Assembly (NCBI GenBank): GCA_033239005.1
Contig: BSQZ01000009.1
Span: forward strand, 4,789,252 to 4,853,251
Reading direction: 5' to 3'
From: Lamellibrachia satsuma
Lineage: Eukaryota > Annelida > Polychaeta > Sabellida > Siboglinidae
Length of the DNA stretch: 64,000 nucleotides
The translations under genes and the position numbers were made by a program. The notes below the pieces were generated by a model that saw only the letters and a list, made by a program, of their open reading frames with translations, was not told the DNA's origin and ran no database searches. Shown piece after piece: positions 1-11,540 of this stretch (within the stretch, counting starts at the first letter, position 1; the number at the start of each line of letters is the position of its first letter).

Positions 1-119
1 TGAAGGAGAGCCAATCATGCTACCAAGTCGATCCTGTAGAGCGGCCAATACCTCAGGGTTCTGCATAAGACTGGAGATCTGAGGAACTTGGAACGTTGTC
101 TGGTTTGACGTTGCATCAC
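1..119 (-). CDS. NAP1L: NAP1-like protein, coding exon 3 (partial, runs off window)
   Basis: This exon belongs to a nucleosome assembly protein 1-like histone chaperone, which binds H2A-H2B and shuttles between cytoplasm and nucleus. On the minus strand it encodes a segment containing MQNPEVLAALQDRLGSMIG, which closely resembles the MMQNPQILAALQERL segment that precedes the NAP domain in NAP1L1/NAP1L4 (known family feature). The exon starts after a TAG acceptor in phase 1, exactly fitting the exon at 439-497. An alternative acceptor about 28 nt upstream keeps the frame open but does not match the preceding exon's phase. The NAP fold itself lies outside the window. The paralogue cannot be decided. 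Confidence 0.85.
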
Positions 120-438
120 CTACAGAACGTTCATCAAACTCAGCAACCTGTTGAGCATTTTTCCAATGAATTGAGGGCAGACAAAGACATTTCAAATGGC
201 ACACTATGAGCTTGTGTACTTCGAGAGGCAGCACCAGTTATGGGGATATTTTATGGAATGGGAGTAGACTGTTTTAAAATGAACCTAGGAAACACGTTTG
301 TACATGTTGCTGGGTGACAGCCATCACCGACTACATGAAATATGTCACAAACAGTATTAACAATAGGAAACAATTTGACAAACTCTGGCAGATTATGCAT
401 ATCACTAAAATTACTTCAATGAAACTACTAACCCATAC

Positions 439-497
439 CTTGCCCCTGTTGTTCGGTGCTGATTTCTTCTATGTCTTCTTCAACATTTTCTGGTTTG
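439..497 (-). CDS. NAP1L: NAP1-like protein, coding exon 2 (acidic segment)
   Basis: A 59-nt exon between a TTACAG acceptor and a GTATGG donor. Only one frame is open; it reads KPENVEEDIEEISTEQQGQ, an acidic stretch like the glutamate-rich N-terminus of animal NAP1L proteins. It begins with the third base of a codon and ends with the first base of the next, matching both neighbours. Inferred from splice signals, phase and composition; no transcript evidence is available. Confidence 0.75.
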
Positions 498-916
498 CTG
501 TAACCGATAATAAACTTATGTTACTTCATGCACTAAGCCAATGTTATTAAATCTGTAAATAGCAAGTGTGTAACGTTCCTTTTTTAATTATTAAACCGGA
601 TCTAGACGATTGAAACATATGAACGTCTTTGGAATTCCTTGGAAAGATTCTCAGCCCTGAACATGTATCTATGGCCAATACCAAATATTTTTACTTGAAA
701 TTCTCTGAGAAGCCTAAACTCGCAAAACAGTTCCAGCATACACGTACAAGGTGTAAAGGATGACACTGTGCCTTTTGTGAATGAATTCACCGCATACGGA
801 CATTAGAAATAATCTATTAGCATAATATAATCATTAGATCTTTTGTTTGGTAATTCGTTTTGTTTGATTTAGGTATGACTGCATCAAGCATTATATAGGA
901 TTTATGAAATACTTAC

Positions 917-933
917 GATTCTGTGTCTGCCAT
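917..933 (-). CDS. NAP1L: NAP1-like protein, first coding exon (17-nt coding part)
   Basis: ATG followed by four codons and two bases, then a perfect GTAAGT donor. It encodes MADTE plus a split Ser, matching the MAD start typical of NAP1L proteins. An acceptor-like TTGCAG at 955-960 suggests this exon spans 917-954 with a 21-nt 5'UTR part, so the transcription start would be farther upstream. Spliced with 439-497 and 1-119 it gives an uninterrupted 65-residue N-terminus. Confidence 0.75.
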
Positions 934-1525
934 TTCTATATATTTTGATGATACCTGCAACCATACATTTTACATAATCGCAACCGTGTCGGTAACAACA
1001 AAAAGTATTACAACATCTAAACTGTTAGAAAAAGCTCAAATAAATTATAGGGATCCGATATAACTGCACAGGAGTCCGAATTTAACATCCACAAAATGCG
1101 AAAACAGCGCGATAATAGTTGGTATGTTAAATTTTTATCAGTAATTTCCCGAAACGGAATGCAGTCCACGTGGAGTGACGTGATAGTTATGACGAGACAC
1201 GTCAGGCACTAAATAAAAACGGTTAATTGCTTCCAAGGTGTTCACAAATTGAATTTCCAACACACATAAGTGACGAACAAGAAACCATAATAAATGTTGT
1301 ACGTCAAATAATTAACTATATAGGCAAACCATTAAACAGTAGTCATTCATCCCACAAAAATTCGTAGTCCAACGGAGTGACGCTGGTTTCACGACTAAAT
1401 TTATATAATTATTTCAGAGTATTAAAGGAGTTTGTTGCCGATTATAACTAAAAGACCCGCATGTCATTAAATAACGGGGGAGTTATGAATAGATCAGAGA
1501 TGTGTGATAATGTAAAGTCACTTAC

Positions 1526-1720
1526 AAATGTTTGATGGAACACTTGTTACCGTCCCCACACGAGGAATATGGTGACAAAATGGACGATTCTTCGAACGTG
1601 GTTTCTGATTGCTGGAGTGTAATCACGTGAGAAAGAGCTTTCTCCAATGAAACAACACGTAACAATAAGGCTAAAAATTTGGCGCCAGTCCCGAAAAAAT
1701 CTGTGCGAAATGATGATGTT
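1526..1720 (-). promoter_or_regulatory. Candidate NAP1L promoter / noncoding first exon
   Basis: On the minus strand this stretch ends in a strong donor (ATTT|GTAAGT, exon edge 1526) and lies about 570 bp upstream of the acceptor at 955-956. It contains GGCGCCAAATTT near 1678-1689, an E2F-type TTTGGCGC site, which would suit a replication-linked histone chaperone. The upstream boundary is not visible and I chose it loosely. It has an open frame of 77 codons, which I do not think is coding because the downstream ATG gives the family-like start. Confidence 0.3.
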
Positions 1721-1759
1721 TTGACGTTCATTGAATGGGTTTCCCTTATTGCCAAAATG

Positions 1760-2060
1760 TACCTAGTTCCACCGGACCTAGTTGCATAATAAATTATATT
1801 GTATACATTACCTTAGGATGCTTCTGATCGCAGGATCCGTGTGGTAGATAAACACTCGGTCTACACAGAACTTTAAAAAAAACAAGGGAAACATAAAAGA
1901 AACATGAAAAATACTAAATAGTGTAATTAACAAAAAACTAAGGGAACAACATACCCTGCTGAATTTAGTAACAATGGAGCCACAATTACTGGCAACAAAA
2001 ATATTGCAAATAGTTTCAATATTTTTTTGGTAAATGTAGGGCCATCTCTGTGGCAAATAG
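1760..2060. other. Intergenic, nothing recognised
   Basis: AT-rich sequence between the putative NAP1L promoter and a dispersed repeat. Small open frames here show no domain or composition that supports coding. Confidence 0.4.
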
Positions 2061-2061
2061 G

Positions 2062-2200
2062 GTTCAGCCTACAGTTACATTTCCAATTGGTGGCCATGTT
2101 AACGTTTTGCAAAATTATAAGAAAACGTGACCATAAAAAATTCTAAAAGTTTTCACCAGCCGCTGTCATCATCCCACTGACATGCTGGTCGAGTTTTGTA
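2062..2200 (+). repeat. Dispersed repeat, copy A
   Basis: Shares GGTTCAGCC, a diverged linker and CCATGTTAACGTTTTGC, then TATAAGAAAACG and GACCAT, in the same order as the reverse complement of 58395-58540. Its core also matches 40838-40960. Spacing is conserved over about 100 bp between copies A and C. The element type is unknown. Confidence 0.6.
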
Positions 2201-2479
2201 AAAATTAGACATTTCTAACTCTTGTAATATGCCTGTATGTGCGATACCCCTCAATGTTTACCAATATTGGCATGAATTACGACGAACACGTGTCTAATCG
2301 CCCCAAAAAAATCACAAATATCCTCTCGCCTATTAAAATCATCTAAAAATCCACCATTTCACTCTCAACAGCTTCCGCCAGCAAACCTGGTAATGTCCGT
2401 GCACAAATGCACTTATGTCAGATCGTACGATTTTTTTAAAACGTCCTATATCCAAGCTTACTGGTGCCCTACACCAGGA

Positions 2480-4595
2480 AGTCTAACTGAGGCATCACCC
2501 CAATAATATTCCTAGAAGCAATGATGTCTTCACAAGATACTTATCCGACGAAGTTGAGGATACATTGTTTCTAAAGCCTGTAACTGAAGAAGAAATTATA
2601 AAGCTGGTGAATAACACAAAAAGCAAAACATCAAAAGATCATTATGTTATAGATATGTACCTAGTTAAAAAAATAATACCTCACCTAGTAACATGTACCC
2701 CTAGAACATATATTTAACACCTCATTACAGAAGGTTTTTCTCGGAAGGTATGAAATTGGCTCGGGTTATACCATTATTTAAAAATGGTGATATGAATGAT
2801 TTTACTAATTACATTCCTACCAGGATATATCTTTACTATCACAGTTCTCAAAAATTCTAGAAAAGATCTTTCACAACAGGATGATGTCATTTATAGATGA
2901 CAAACAAATATTGTGTAAAAGCCAATATGGGTTTAGGAAAAATATGTCCACATCACTGGCAATATTGGAGCTTGTTGAAGAAATTACTACTTCTATTGGT
3001 GATCGTAAGTCTACTGTGGGTGTCTTCATTGATCTAAAAAAAGGCTTTTGATACAGTTGACCACAACATTCTCGTAAAAAACTTGAGCGTTATGGAATAA
3101 AAGGGATAGCAAATATGTGGATCTGCAGCTATCTTATGAATAAATGTTTGTATTAATGACACTAATTCTGATTGCATGAATGTCACTTGTGGGGTATCAC
3201 AAGGATCTATACTGGGTCCAGCTTTGTTTATCATATATATTAAAGATATGTGTAATGTGTCATCGTTAATGAAATCGATTGTATTTGCGGATGATATGTT
3301 TGTATTAATGACACTAATTCTGATTGCATGAATATCACTTGTGGGGTACCACAAGGATCTATACTGGGTCCAGCTTTGTTTATCATATATATTAACGATA
3401 TGTGTAATGTATCATCATTAATGAAATCGATTGTATTTGCGGATGATACTAATTTCTTTTACACAGGAAAGGATTTGACAGAAGTGTGTAAAACAGTATC
3501 AAACAAAATGGACAAATTATGCAGATGGTTTCAAGTTAATAAGCTGTCTTTAAATATTGCTAAAACCAATTTTATGGTATTCAGTAACAAAAAGTGTGAA
3601 AACAATCACTTGGTCAGTATAAATGGTATGTACATTAATAGAGTGTATGTTACAAAATTTCTTGGTGTACACATTGACTGCCACTTGAATTGGAGTGAAC
3701 ATATCAACCTCATAAAAAATATAATTTCAAAGAATGTATCTGTAATGTATAGGGTTAAACACTTATTGACTAGTTCTGCATTGTACTCTTTATACTGTAC
3801 TCTCATATTGCCATATTTAAATTATTGTTGTGAAATTTGGGGCAACACCTATAAGAGCCGAATACGACTTCTGCATATTATTCAGAAAAGAGCTGTTCGT
3901 ATATGTCAAAAGGCAGACTATAGGTCTCATACAAGACCGATGTTTTATCAGCTGAAAACTTTAACTGCATAGGACATGGTGGATTTCAACAGCATGGTGT
4001 TTATGTACAAGGTATATAATAATCTACTACCAGCTAATATTATGTTGTACTTCCAGAAAGTTAATGCTAGTCACTATCACAAAATCCATATGAAAAATTG
4101 CAATTTCAAAATAAGATTTAGTAGGACTACTAAAAAAGCTTAATGCATTAGTGTAAAAGGACCAAAGATGTGGAATGACCTGCCTGCTGATATTAAGTTG
4201 TGCAATTCGATTTATAAATAAAAAAAAATGTACAAAGCCTTACTCTTGCATAGTTATGAATATGAAATATGAATTAATTGCATTAGTGTCATGGTTACAT
4301 TATATATGTATATTATTTTATTTTCATATCAAATATCATACCTTTTTGGGTAGTTAAGAGCTTAATTAAGTAATTTTTCTTATATATATGGAACCAGTGC
4401 AATTGTTTACTTTTGGGGAATGCAATTTATAAGTTTACAACTTCGTGCATTTCCCTTCAACATTTTCTGATTGTCGTTCTTTAATTATGTTTTCATTGTA
4501 CCACTTTAGTGGTAGTTAGTCTTATAACTGTGTATGTTTACAATTTATCGAAAATGTACATTGATTATGTTGAATAAATTCAATTCAATTCAATG
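2480..4595 (+). mobile_element. Decayed Jockey/CR1-type LINE with microsatellite tail
   Basis: Non-LTR retrotransposon reverse transcriptase, broken in several places. Translated pieces from 2500 on resemble the RT N-terminal region; 3328-3972 keeps a 214-residue open part with GVPQGSILGP, an FADD catalytic box and the NKLSLN thumb-side motif; from 3973 the frame is interrupted. The 3' end carries AATAAA followed by an ATTCA-type tandem tail at about 4575-4595, a usual way for such LINEs to end. A 152-bp internal duplication covers the catalytic region. The 5' endonuclease part is absent, consistent with 5' truncation. The family assignment is approximate. Confidence 0.8.
3144..3447 (+). repeat. 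152-bp tandem duplication inside the LINE RT
   Basis: Two adjacent copies, 3144-3295 and 3296-3447, differ by only a few substitutions and each contains the GVxQGS to FADD stretch of the reverse transcriptase. The first copy ends in GATGAT followed by the restart ATGTTTGTATT. The duplication must postdate or accompany the death of this copy. Confidence 0.8.
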
Positions 4596-5655
4596 TATTA
4601 TTTGATAATCGATTCCCGGAATGACCGAATGTTTTTATATATTTGCACGTCCAGTACAGCTCTTCTATAGTAGCCTATTACTATTAGCGGATCTTCACGT
4701 ATGTTTGTGCGCATGGGAGGGAAGCTTGTGTTTTGCTTACCAGTAGGCATACCAGTACTTGTCAAATCTGGTTTTGAAGGAGTTTAGGGATGGAGCTGAT
4801 ACTACAGTCTCCGCAGCTAGTGCCAGTGGCAGTGTTCCATCAATTCACAATTCTGTGTCTATAGAAGTTTCGACGCTGTCTATTTGTCTATTTCGAAAGA
4901 TTATTTTGTGAAGATGTCTTTAATTTACGATAAGAGTTTTTGCTTGCTGTACTCCAATTTAAAAACAACGAAGTGCCAATTTGCGGTGAAACAATTGAGA
5001 AGAAAATATCTAAACACTGGCACTGCGCGCATGGTCAAATGTCTGCATCCACAATTATAATTATATTATTATGACTGGCGCTGCACGTCCTGTTATATTC
5101 CTTTGTGCATGCACAACTGATTCTGCTCTGACAGTTCTGCATGAGTTGTTGTTTTATTGGCGATCATTAAAAAAAGTGTAATCTGTGATATTGTAACCAT
5201 TTAACACAGAAACACTGGCTAGTATATTCTTTGCAGACTTGTGGAGTTTCATCCAGCTAAAAAATGATATGTCAACAATAAACTATAAAAAATTATAATT
5301 TTGCTATCTTCAAACAATGCTCTCCAGTATGGGGATTATTATGTCTAACTTATAGTTAAGTAAATATAATCCATAGTCAATAATAAAGTCACTATTATCT
5401 GTGTTATGTCTTTGTTACAGTGGCAACTAAAGCATATCGCATCGAATACAGTGTTACACTTTGTTTACATGGCATTATTTGTCGGTTGAGATCAATTTAA
5501 TAACACTATGTTAATTTGCTGGCATAAGAATATATGGTGTTCAACCTTACCATAAAGACAAAGTTAAAATCTTTGGTAGGTGACCAAACCAGACATTCTT
5601 CTTGGAGATTATACGTGCCAGGGATTGTAATGTATTTACTTATCCTAAGATGACC
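4596..5655. other. Intergenic, nothing recognised
   Basis: About 1 kb of AT-rich unique-looking sequence between two LINEs. No open frame longer than about 60 codons, no inverted termini and no tRNA-like boxes were seen. Confidence 0.4.
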
Positions 5656-6511
5656 TTTCCTACAGACTTATATGGAAACTGGGAGGGTTGGGATGGGGAT
5701 GAGTAGTAGCACCTCTATCTGAGCGGCAGCCGCACCCACTGCATGCAGTGGGTGGCCCAGGACTCCGGTCTACCCTCCCCTTCCAACTCGTACATATGGT
5801 TCCTAGTAGTTGCGTGGACACCGCAGCGGCCACCCTCCGGGCAACACTCTCGGCCGACTGGCTGAACTATGTACGGGGTAGCCACCAGGGTATACCTCGG
5901 TGGTAAGTAGGGGACGTCTACCCCACTGTGTCTAAAGACTTCTCCGGCAGATGAATCGCTATGGGACTCACATTGTTCACTGCGGCTCAGAAGGCGGTCA
6001 AGCAGATGTGTGGCAGAGCATCACAGAGCAGACGTATTACACAGGTTAGACGTATTACAGCCATTTGGTCACTGCCGGCAGTCCAACCCTTTCGCCGGTC
6101 ATCTCGGTTAACCCGAGCCATGGGTCATGGAAGGTAGGATCGAGTGTGTGGAATGTATCTGCGCAAGTACATGCCACCCTAAACCTCCATGCGCAGGTAC
6201 TCAGTCAAACAAGCCCAGCGGCGATGGGGAAGTGGCAACGGTGGCAGGCGAAGGATGTCGCTGGAAGCTGCTAGTTACGACCCTGCACGCTGGCGGCCCT
6301 GGTGTGACGGTCGCTTGGTCATCGACAGTGGAGTCACGATGCCATTCGTATCCTGCCAGGGCGTCAGAGCAGCCCTGTTTAGGGGTAGCACTGCTCTCTC
6401 CAAACGGGGAAGGGAATAAAAAACGTTTCCTAAAAAAGCTGACCCAAACCAGACTTGCCCGCAAACCGCGGCGGGCTGGTCATCCAACACTGCGGTCGAA
6501 ACAATACATTG

Positions 6512-7067
6512 AATATATGCACATGGAATGTGAGAACGTTACAAGCTAGATAACGACAAGCAGCTAGAACGTAGAACAGCCATCATTGGCAGAGAGCTTG
6601 CACGGTACAACATCACCATCGCAGCTTTGAATGAAACGAGGCTACCAGACGAGTCTCAACTTGAGGAAAAGGGTGCTGGCTACACTTTTTTCTGGATCGG
6701 CAAACCAGCCAATGACCATCGACAAGCAGGGGTAGGCTTTGCGATACAGTCCTCATATCTATGCCACATTGATAAGCTGCCAAAGGGAGTAAGTGAAAGA
6801 CTGATGACCATGCGCATCAGACTGTCCGGAAAGAACTACGCCACTATAGTTAGTGCCTATGCACCAACAATGACTTACTCGGACGAGGAGAAAGAAAATT
6901 TCTACGAAAGTCTGAAGACGACGATCGGCAGAGTCCCACGCAGCGACAAGTTGATTGTGCTTGGTGACTTCAATGCTCGAGTGGGACGGGACCATGAAAC
7001 ATGGGAGCGTGTCATCGGACATCATGGCATGGGTAACGAAAATGCCAACGGCTCTCTCTACTCCTGA
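6512..7067 (+). pseudogene. LINE endonuclease domain (frame with lesions)
   Basis: Begins with a WNVRTL-type motif at about 6525-6545, shifts frame once, then reads in one frame to a TGA at 7065. Motifs typical of AP-type endonucleases are visible: the NETRL segment near 6627, SAYAPT near 6856 and GDFNARVG near 6962, which holds the catalytic Asp-Asn pair. The frame continues in register after the stop into the RT, so one nonsense change separates the two parts. Confidence 0.8.
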
Positions 7068-7073
7068 ACATGT

Positions 7074-9446
7074 GTGCCGATCGAATACCAACTGACAATC
7101 ACCAATACGCTATTCCAACAAGCAAATAAGTACAAGACATCGTGGATGCATCCTCGATCTAAACACTGGCACCTGATCGACTACGTCATAGTCCAGCAAC
7201 GCGACTCACGTGACGTCAAAAAGACATGCACCATAGGCGCCACAACCTGCTGGTCTGATCACAGGATGGTGAGGAGTCGCATGCGACTAACCTTCCAAGG
7301 CAGCAAGCACAGGTGTGGAACGAAACCAAGGAAGAAGCTGGACGTATCAAGACTAAAATCTGTCGAACTACAGCGGCAACTGGAGAAAAAGCTGGACGAG
7401 GTAATCGAGGAACAGGCTGAAACAACTCACGATGTGGATGAGACGTGGACTAAGCTGCGTGACATAATCTACCAAGGCGCGCTAGACGTACTAGGCACCA
7501 CAAAACGCAAACACCGTGACTGGTTTGATGAAAATGATACAGAAGCAGCCACCGTCCTCAGAAAAATGCATGAGTCACATCTAGAGTGGATAAATGATCG
7601 AGATTCGGCAGCTAAAGCAACCACGTATCGACACTACAAGCAATCGGCTCAAGCCAGATTGCGTGCCATGAAGGAACAATGGTGGTCTGACAGGGCGAAC
7701 GAGTTGCAGGAGGCAGCGGATAGAAAAGACTCAAAGTCCTTCTATGACGGTCTCAAAGCGATGTACGGTCCACAAGCAAATGGATTTACATCATTACTGA
7801 GCGCAGACGCCGAAACAAGACTCACAAAACCCAGTCGCATACTGGAACGGTGGGCAGAACACTTCAGCGATGTGCTAAACCGGCCATCAACAATCTCGCA
7901 GGCCGCAATCGACAACATAGCACAGCGCCCGCTCATGGAAGAACTGGCACACCGACCCACACTTGAAGAAACTACTGCAGCGATCAAGAAACTTTCCAGT
8001 GGAAAGGCAGCAGGACCAGATGCGATTACTGCCGAAATCTACAAGTACGGTGGCACAAACCTTACAAAGCGCCTTGTAAAGCTCTTCAGCAACATCTGGG
8101 ACAGCAGGGCTGTTCCGCAAGAGTTCAAGAACGCGTCCATCGTCCACATCTACAAAAGGAAAGGTGACAAAAGCATCTGTGACAACCACCGTGGAATTTC
8201 TCTTCTCTGTATAGCTGGGAAGATACTCGCGCGCATCTTGCTAAATCGGCTTGCACTACATCTCGCTGATAACATCCTGCCCGAGAGTCAATGCGGCTTC
8301 CGAGCACAGCGCAGTACAATCGATATGATCTTCGCAACTCGCCAAGTGCAGGAGAAATGTAGAGAGCAAAACCTAGCTCTATACATGGTGTTTGTTGACT
8401 TGACGAAAGCCTTCGACACAATCAGCAGAGATGGCTTATGGCAGATACTACGAAAGATTGGTTGCCCTGACTTGTTTGTCGACGTAATATGTTCATTCCA
8501 CGAAGGGATGGTTGCCCGAGTGCAAGATCAGGGTCAAACGTCAGAGCCATTCCCGGTAACAAATGGCACCAAGCAAGGCTGTGTGATGGCACCACTGTTA
8601 TTCACATTAGTATTCTCAGCCATGCTCAACGATGCGTTCCATGACAACGACTTGGGAGCACTCATCCGGTTCCGAACTTATGGAAACGTATTCAACCTTC
8701 GACGACTCAAATCCAGGACAAGAACTTCCAAGTTACTGATCAAAGACGTACTATTCGCTGACGACTGTGCACTTGTTGCACATATGATCGATGACATACA
8801 AGCGATTACCAATGCTTTCACCAGATCCGCCCGCCGTTTCAGATTGACTATCAGTCTGAAGAAAACCGAGGTGATGTATCAGCCGAAGCCTGGAGCAGAC
8901 TACTCGGCTCCAATCATCACCATCGACAACAACCCACTGAACGTCGTTGACAAGTTCAGCTACTTGGGTAGCACGCTATCACAAAATGCCATGATAGACG
9001 ATGACGTCTCAACACGGATTGGGAAAGCGAGCGCGTCATTCGGCAGACTCACCAAGCGCCTTTGGAATGAACGCGGTGTACATCTTGCCACCAAAATCAG
9101 TGTATACTGTGCCATGGTGCTACCGACACTGCTATCTGGCTGCGAGGCGTGGACACCATACCGCCGACACATACGGAGACTCGACCAGTTCCACATGGGC
9201 AGCCTAAAGCGCATCGTTAACATCAAGTGGCAAGACATGATTTCCAACACCGAGGTCTTACAGCGCTGTGCACAAAATGGCATCGAACACCACATCAAGC
9301 GTGCACAACTCCGCTGGTCCGGGCACCTTGTGAGAATGGCCGATGACCGCATCCCCAAGGCAGTGTTTTATGGAGAACTGGACGCCGGCAAACGAACACG
9401 GGGAGGGCAGCAAAACAGATACAAGGACGTGCTCAAGGCACACTAA
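7074..9446 (+). CDS. LINE reverse transcriptase ORF (about 790 residues)
   Basis: Long open frame containing the end of the endonuclease (WMHPRSKHWHLIDYV at about residues 24-38 and SDHR near 62, the catalytic Asp-His), a basic linker, and a complete RT domain. RT signatures in order are SSGKAAGPD (near 310), AFDTI (near 450), GTKQGCVMAPLLF and FADD (catalytic), followed by YLGS and the RWSGHLVRM C-terminal motif. The listed start is simply the first ATG after the TGA; the real protein would begin upstream. It makes the element's replicating enzyme, acting by target-primed reverse transcription. Confidence 0.9.
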   Translation: MPIEYQLTITNTLFQQANKYKTSWMHPRSKHWHLIDYVIVQQRDSRDVKKTCTIGATTCWSDHRMVRSRMRLTFQGSKHRCGTKPRKKLDVSRLKSVELQRQLEKKLDEVIEEQAETTHDVDETWTKLRDIIYQGALDVLGTTKRKHRDWFDENDTEAATVLRKMHESHLEWINDRDSAAKATTYRHYKQSAQARLRAMKEQWWSDRANELQEAADRKDSKSFYDGLKAMYGPQANGFTSLLSADAETRLTKPSRILERWAEHFSDVLNRPSTISQAAIDNIAQRPLMEELAHRPTLEETTAAIKKLSSGKAAGPDAITAEIYKYGGTNLTKRLVKLFSNIWDSRAVPQEFKNASIVHIYKRKGDKSICDNHRGISLLCIAGKILARILLNRLALHLADNILPESQCGFRAQRSTIDMIFATRQVQEKCREQNLALYMVFVDLTKAFDTISRDGLWQILRKIGCPDLFVDVICSFHEGMVARVQDQGQTSEPFPVTNGTKQGCVMAPLLFTLVFSAMLNDAFHDNDLGALIRFRTYGNVFNLRRLKSRTRTSKLLIKDVLFADDCALVAHMIDDIQAITNAFTRSARRFRLTISLKKTEVMYQPKPGADYSAPIITIDNNPLNVVDKFSYLGSTLSQNAMIDDDVSTRIGKASASFGRLTKRLWNERGVHLATKISVYCAMVLPTLLSGCEAWTPYRRHIRRLDQFHMGSLKRIVNIKWQDMISNTEVLQRCAQNGIEHHIKRAQLRWSGHLVRMADDRIPKAVFYGELDAGKRTRGGQQNRYKDVLKAH

Positions 9447-9697
9447 AATCATGTGGCATGCCTCACAACACCTGGGAGTCCACAGTGATGGACCGTGCCC
9501 TCTGGAGTCGCACATGCCACGTCGGCCTACATGAATTCGAAAAAAAGCGGTGCGACGCCCTGAGAGAGAAGAGACTAAGACGGAAGGCTACCCAGCCTTC
9601 ATCAAACACTGTCACCTTTGTGTGTCGTGTCTGTGGACGACAATGTGCATCGCGGATCGGTCTGTTCAGCCACAACCGTACACACGATACTGACTGA
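9447..9697 (+). pseudogene. C-terminal zinc-finger tail of the LINE, frameshifted
   Basis: After a one-base shift near 9443 another frame continues with a basic region and a C2H2 finger, CRVCGRQC...SRIGL.SHNRTH, ending in a TGA at 9695-9697. This finger is a known C-terminal feature of this LINE group. Its presence shows the element was full length at the 3' end. Confidence 0.75.
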
Positions 9698-9790
9698 GGT
9701 CGAGATCCGTCGTACCGACGGCTCACTCCATATACATGGAAACTGAGACAGGCCAGCGGTAGCCTATCCCCTTGTGGGCCATCACAACCC

Positions 9791-10880
9791 AGTGGGAGAA
9801 AGGATCTGGGAGATTTCTCTGTTAACCTGTGTTGACAGTTCATGAATTTGATGTCAAACCTATTAGAATTGATTGTTTCACAGTTCCTGAAATATTGATT
9901 TTTGTACTGAACAGACAATTCAACATCCTTAGTACATAAACCATAACACACAGTGTTGATCTTTTGCTACAAGTTTATTTTGAAATAATTTAACAATTCT
10001 TTTTCTCATGTACACCAACTTTTCTGATACATTTCCTTCCTATGCAACGTTAGTACTGTCAAAGAAGCTGAAAAGTTCGATATGTGACTTTCACGATGTA
10101 CATACATGTAAAAGAAGAGTCCCATCAAAATCGGATCCATTTTATATGCATATTTTGACGACCAGGAAAAGTTAAATATATGGCATACTTCGGTATTACG
10201 ATACATAAAATGTTATCACAACTATTATCAGAGGTATGTCGAGCAACAATATTCACCAATCCTTTTGGTAACACAATAAACATCACACTAGTGCACCCAT
10301 TAAGTACTATAGCAGGTACAGCATGCCAAGTGTATAGTATGTACAGTTGTACATTTTGGAATGGTGAATTGCATCACCAAGATGTTTATGCTTTTCCTGG
10401 GGATTCCCCTTGCTGTTTTTACACAGGTAGAAGCTGTTCTACACATCTGCCACAAGTTGTAAGTTCATTAATTGTTATTTTGTGACATTTTCTATGCTTT
10501 AGTACCAGTATGCATGAATTATAGACGCTAACTGGCATATAACTCGAACTTTGTAGCATCACTGCGAGACATCAGATGGAGTTAGAAGAGTAGGTAATCC
10601 CTAAAATAAAATCTCAAATTAATCAATGTAAATACATGGTTCACTTTCGAGTCTGTGCGAGCGGTGTTTTTAGATTTAGAAGGGAATCATTTTGTATTTA
10701 GCTCCTAACGCCAGTAAAACAGCTATACCAAGTCTAAGTTGACAAATCTATTTGAGAATGTATTTATTTGCGAGAGCCTTTTTTGTTAAGTTTTTTTACT
10801 TATAAAACTCACTTTTTTACGTTGCTTGAAATGGTACATTATATAGAAACATCATACTGCAAGTTTTCAATCAATACACA
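9791..10880. other. Intergenic, nothing recognised
   Basis: AT-rich. A 101-codon open frame at 10180-10485 (plus) and a 66-codon one on the opposite strand show no recognisable domain and are probably chance. Confidence 0.4.
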
Positions 10881-11540
10881 TCATAATACAATGTAATTTA
10901 GGTGGTCGTTTTGTTACTATTTACACATTATAGGCCTATTAGTACTGAGTTGCTGAACCTCTTGTAAAAATTGGGATGTGTACATGTGTCTCATTTTGTT
11001 ACGTCCTTAGAAAAAAGTATCCTGGCCAAATTTCAATGCAATTAAATGATATTTAGAGGTCGCTACCAAATGTTGAAGTTGGCTCCTATGTGTTTATACG
11101 TCACAAAGGTTAACACTGTCGTTAAATAAGCAAGAAAGAGTGGCACGAGCTACATAGTGAAACAACAGTTCTCATTTCGTTGACTTCTGAAGATTTCGAA
11201 GGGACACCCAACATGGAAGATAACATTGCTATACTTGGACTATCCACTTCTGATATTTCCCCGACCCCAAGTAAGAGCGTGCCAGGATGTATTAAATCCC
11301 GATCTCACTGCAAGGCTGGACCTACAAAAGTAAGTAACTGAAAGGTTATCTTACTGTTGGCTACAGCTGCCACTACGTTTAGTCATGATGTTACTGAATC
11401 CACTATTAACTGAAGTCAAGCGACAACATACCTAACTTCGCGTTGAGATTGTAGAAACACTAAAAGATTAATTTAAGTCCAACGCTCCATTGACTCTCCA
11501 CTGGGATGGTAAACTTCTTCCACAAATAACAAGAAAAGAA

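Larger units (their letters stand above)
5660..9790 (+). mobile_element. Nearly intact LINE: endonuclease + RT + C2H2 finger
   Basis: A GC-rich island in an AT-rich region, about 4.1 kb. A 5' untranslated part (5660-6480) precedes an endonuclease/exonuclease/phosphatase-type domain, a reverse transcriptase and a C-terminal zinc finger. Only three small lesions interrupt the reading frame: a one-base shift near 6545, a TGA at 7065-7067 and a one-base shift near 9443. The general plan matches the invertebrate LINEs that carry WMHPRS-HWH after the endonuclease and a CxxC-x-SRIGL-SH finger at the end; I cannot place it firmly in the RTE, I or Ingi/Nimb group. No target-site duplication was recognised. 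Confidence 0.85.

Noticed and set aside
1522..1755. 77-codon ORF (MAIRETH start) as the NAP1L N-terminus
   Set aside because: Its end phase would also fit exon 439-497, but the ATG exon at 917-933 gives the MAD start expected for the family and has its own acceptor and donor.
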